Source: Dipteris shenzhenensis
Taxonomy: Eukaryota > Polypodiophyta > Polypodiopsida > Gleicheniales
Length of the DNA stretch: 64,000 nucleotides
Strand: one strand, 5' to 3'
Assembly (NCBI GenBank): GCA_047967505.1
Contig: CM106538.1
The position numbers and the translations under genes were made by a program. Below, piece after piece: positions 61,401 to 64,000 of the stretch; positions within the stretch are counted from its first letter, which is position 1, and every line of letters begins with the position of its first letter. Below the pieces are notes generated by a model. That model did not search any database. It saw only the letters and a program-made list of their open reading frames with translations, and was not told the origin of the DNA.

Positions 61401-63160
61401 GCTAACTCCATCACTCTTTCTCAACCATGGTCTCCTGAGTATGGCTGGGTAGCTCCTACCTGTATCTTCAATGTCCACTACATAGAAATTGATAGTGGTG
61501 GTCAACCCATTGACAGTGATGGGCAAATCCTCAATGACTTCCAGGGTGGCGAGTCGTCGACCATCTGCTACCTCCATTCGAGTGGAGGAATGCCTTGTGC
61601 ATTTCAAATTCAATTTCTTCATGATTCAGGGCACCATGATATTACATGCAGGTCCCCCATCAACACACACACTTTTGACATGGCAATTATCTAAGATGAC
61701 ATCTACTGTATGTGGGTGCCGATCAATTTCTTTAGAGATAGAAGATACCTCTCGTATCTTTCCATTTTTCTTGCTCCTCCTTGTTGAGAGCCCTTGCTGC
61801 AACTCACGTCTCACCTTAGGGCTTAATGCTATTAGTTGAGGGAGCGTGATGCTCAAAGACCGATGAGCAAGGTCCTGAACGACCGAATAGTCCTCTTGCC
61901 TTGAGCCGATGGGACAATTCGAGGGTGACCACTTACTCCTGTGCTTTTAGTCTTCTCTATTGGTGGGTTTGCCATCTTAGAATCTGAGGGCTCTGAGAAG
62001 GACACCTTCTTCCTGGGGTGGCCCGATCCATGGTTTGGAGAGGGGTCCAAGGTGGTACGACTTCTTTTCCCAAGGTCAAGGATCTCTACGTCAGAATCCT
62101 CAGTGCCTGATTCACTTAGAAGATTCACCCTTGGAATATTGGGACATTCCATGCGATAATGACCCTTCTGGTGGCACTTGTAGCATACAACATTAGCACG
62201 GTCTCTTGGAGGGCGGTTGGCTTGATTTCTGATGCCCACCATCTCAAGCTGAAGATCATTCAGGGCCTTGGCTAGGTCATTGACTCCAGAATCTGTTGCA
62301 GGAGGGCCTCCTTAGCTGGAGGGGCCGAGGGAGTAGAAAGGAGGGGGGCTCGTGGGCGAGGTTGGGGAAATCTTCGAGGCAGATGGTGAGAATATACACC
62401 TTGTTGAGGGTAAGCATCTAAGGGAGGACCATACATTTGAGGTGGAGACGGTGGATACATCCCTGATGGGGGTGGGAATATGCCCCTGAGTTAGACCCCC
62501 CAGGTTGTTGTTGCAAGAATTGAGGGGGTTGCGGAGGGACAATCGTCTTCTTTGAAGCGGGGTCAGACTGAACTTTATCAAACTTTTGAGCAATCTCATG
62601 TGCTAGCACCATAGTTTCTAGATTCTCCCATTTAAGCTTGAGGCGGAATTCGTCACTTGCTCCTACTACAAGGTAGCCCAACACATGCTGAGTCATTCCA
62701 GCTCGAAATCCGGCATTGTTCTCCTGCGTGGCAATTAAACAGTCCAGGAGCACGGCCGCTCGATCCACATATCGACACGCCGTCTCACCTTCTGACTGCT
62801 TCAAGTTTGCCACATGCAGGTACACATTCTCTAGCTCCTCTTCTTTGCCAAAATACTCAATCATTGCTACTGTTAACCTTGGCTAGCTTTGGTAAACATC
62901 TTCGGCCTACTTCTCATACCACACTTGAGCCAAACCCTTTAGAAATGTGGGAAGAACCAACAGCCATCTGTCTTCAGTAAGAAAGTTGAGAGAAGCACAA
63001 TGGCGCTTGAAGGCCACAAGATACTCATTTGGATTTTCTTCAACTCATCCACAAAACACGAGAATGTCAACCATGCTTGGAAGATGGAAAAGAGAGAGGC
63101 AAGACGAGGATTATCTATGGACAAACAATAGAAAGAGGAAGCTTGAACTGAAAATCGGGT
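58414..63160 (-). pseudogene. Ty3/gypsy gag-pol, interrupted
   Basis: Minus strand, order gag-protease-RT-RNase H-integrase, which defines Ty3/gypsy. Gag spans about 63160-62418 (…NEYLVAFKRHC…, MIEYFGKEEELE). The CCHC knuckle CYKCHQKGHYRMEC is at about 62185-62144 and the protease region at about 61700 (VDGGPACNIM). RT is at 60966-60277 with FLDDF at about 60555-60541. RNase H is poorly preserved (60250-59850). Integrase at 59860-58892 has an HHCC finger and all three acidic residues (GIDFVGP, VSDHGSPF, GQTERTN). The C-terminal part at 58770-58333 has GPYKVI and no chromodomain. Several stops and frameshifts separate the pieces, for example near 59868, 61625 and 62890. Probably of the non-chromodomain branch (Tat/Athila-like), an inference. 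Confidence 0.9.
58892..59860 (-). pseudogene. Gypsy integrase segment (best-preserved part)
   Basis: About 322 codons open. The N-terminal end carries the last piece of RNase H (LAVLQEYDF). Then come the zinc-binding HHCC region (HYHDGFCGGHY...HCKTCEPC), the catalytic core with D, D and E in the blocks listed for the polyprotein, and an early end. It catalyses strand transfer of element DNA into the host chromosome when intact. The following piece at 58770-58333 is in another frame, so the protein is broken at the C-terminal side. Confidence 0.9.
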
Positions 63161-63698
63161 GAAGATACATGCACAAAGTCACATAGGCAGGGTGGGGTGT
63201 GACTGGTGTATTGTGAAATACTACCCAGGAAGAATCTTTAGCATAGAATAGCACATAGACAATCTCAAAAGGACCAACTCTCATGATATCACATCCATCT
63301 TTACAAGCGAGGGTTAGAGACACGGTATTGCATGAGGTTGTTCATCAAGGCAAACAAGAATGCCATGACAAATGTCAACAGTTGGAGAGCTTGCACATCA
63401 CCTTTAGCTTCTTCCAGTTCTTGTAGTCGCCATGCTATTTCTTCAAGGGGTGTGTGGTCTAGCATCCTTCCTTTGAGCAATGTCCTTGAGGACCTTTCTG
63501 ATGATCTTCCGAAGTCGATAAACTCATATCAAATATGCCCAACTCTTAGTTTCATGATGACCACAACCTTTGCATTTCTTATAAATGATCACCCTCCTTC
63601 GTGGCTTGCAGCTTTGTTGGGTTGGTGCTTCCACTCGTGTCATGCGTGATTGAAGTACATGCTTCACGTTCCAAGAAATCAACAACTAGATTTCGAGC
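63161..63698 (-). other. Unassigned region upstream of gypsy gag
   Basis: Minus-strand frames include CKGCGHHETKSW (a partial knuckle-like pattern, about 63560) and an open piece at 63323-63111 rich in aromatic residues. Neither matches a family I know. No PBS or 5' LTR of the gypsy element is visible here, so the element's 5' end is missing or beyond the window. Confidence 0.4.
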
Positions 63699-63990
63699 TC
63701 AAGGGATATGCTGAATTTTTACCTCTTCAAATTGGTTGCAAAGTTCCAATGCTTGTTGATGTCGTGGAACCAAGCCTTTGCTCCACACCTTCCAGCTTCC
63801 ACTAACTTGTTCACACACTAGTTGAGAATCTCCTTGCACCTCAAGTTGCTTGACGTGATGTTCTTGTGCCTTTTGTAGCCCAAAAGTGAGTGCCGAGTAC
63901 TCAGCTTGATTGCACGTACTCGCAGGTGCAGACTTGCTATAACAATACTCCTCACCACCCAGTGAAGTGAGCTTCACACCCATGCCAGTA
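63664..63990 (-). pseudogene. Archaeal-type RNase H-like fragment, runs to the window edge
   Basis: The minus frame has NQAEYSALTFGLQKAQEH, LEVQGDSQLVCEQVSGSWKV and, after a TGA at about 63697 (CGA-type), ARNLVVDFLERE. The pattern is that of the plant/archaeal-like RNase HI found in Tat-lineage gypsy elements (conserved Glu of AEY, Asp of GDS). It lies upstream of the gypsy gag on the same strand, so it belongs to another element or to a rearranged copy. The N-terminal part is outside the window. Confidence 0.65.
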
Positions 63991-64000
63991 GCCTTGGTCG

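Overview
The window looks like nuclear DNA of a land plant with a repeat-rich genome. The evidence is one apparently intact five-exon gene of the plant 12-oxophytodienoate reductase (OPR) class, several LTR retrotransposons of the plant Ty1/copia and Ty3/gypsy kinds, a hAT DNA transposon, long CT/GA microsatellites and a satellite of about 181 bp. I cannot name the species. Nothing suggests bacterial or organellar DNA.

Layout. 0-5 kb: minisatellites, purine-rich repeats and a truncated copia copy (LTR plus part of its leader, 1395-2150). 5068-10835: a full-length but decayed copia element (Copia-1). 11.2-24.3 kb: minus-strand remains of transposon-type genes: two Ulp1-like (C48) cysteine protease genes and a gene with a DUF7869-like, RNase H-like core. 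Between them lies a 5-kb satellite array (16925-21985) built from a three-monomer higher-order repeat, and a small inverted piece of the same satellite lies at 25.55-25.83 kb. 26.5-28.8 kb: the OPR gene with TATA box, four introns and a poly(A) signal; it is the only convincing host gene. 31220-37578: a 6.3-kb hAT element with an 8-bp target duplication, short inverted ends, repeat arrays next to both ends, a broken BED/DUF659/hAT transposase, and on the opposite strand a proline-rich reading frame followed by a degenerate protein-kinase domain. 40.4-40.8 kb: a foldback (hairpin) repeat. 41.5-50.1 kb: a tandem duplication of about 668 bp whose first copy holds a very young copia element (Copia-2, 42179-49361, LTRs identical by eye, TSD GAGCA). 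The truncated third copy holds another copia on the minus strand (Copia-3, 50106-56825, TSD TTCCA), itself interrupted by a 974-bp foldback element. 57.2-57.4 kb: microsatellites. 57.4-63.2 kb: a minus-strand Ty3/gypsy element (3' LTR, integrase, RT, protease, gag). 63.3-64 kb: an RNase H fragment running off the window.

The genes do not form a host pathway; the window is mainly a record of nested insertion and decay. The most consistent signal is how the mobile elements died. Nearly every premature stop is TAG, TAA or TGA where CAG, CAA or CGA is expected, as C-to-T deamination of methylated cytosine would produce. Copia-1 alone shows 19 such stops, 13 of them TAG. The three observations I rate highest are the hAT element with its antisense kinase-like gene, the A-B-C satellite with a distant inverted fragment, and the CAG-to-TAG decay signature.
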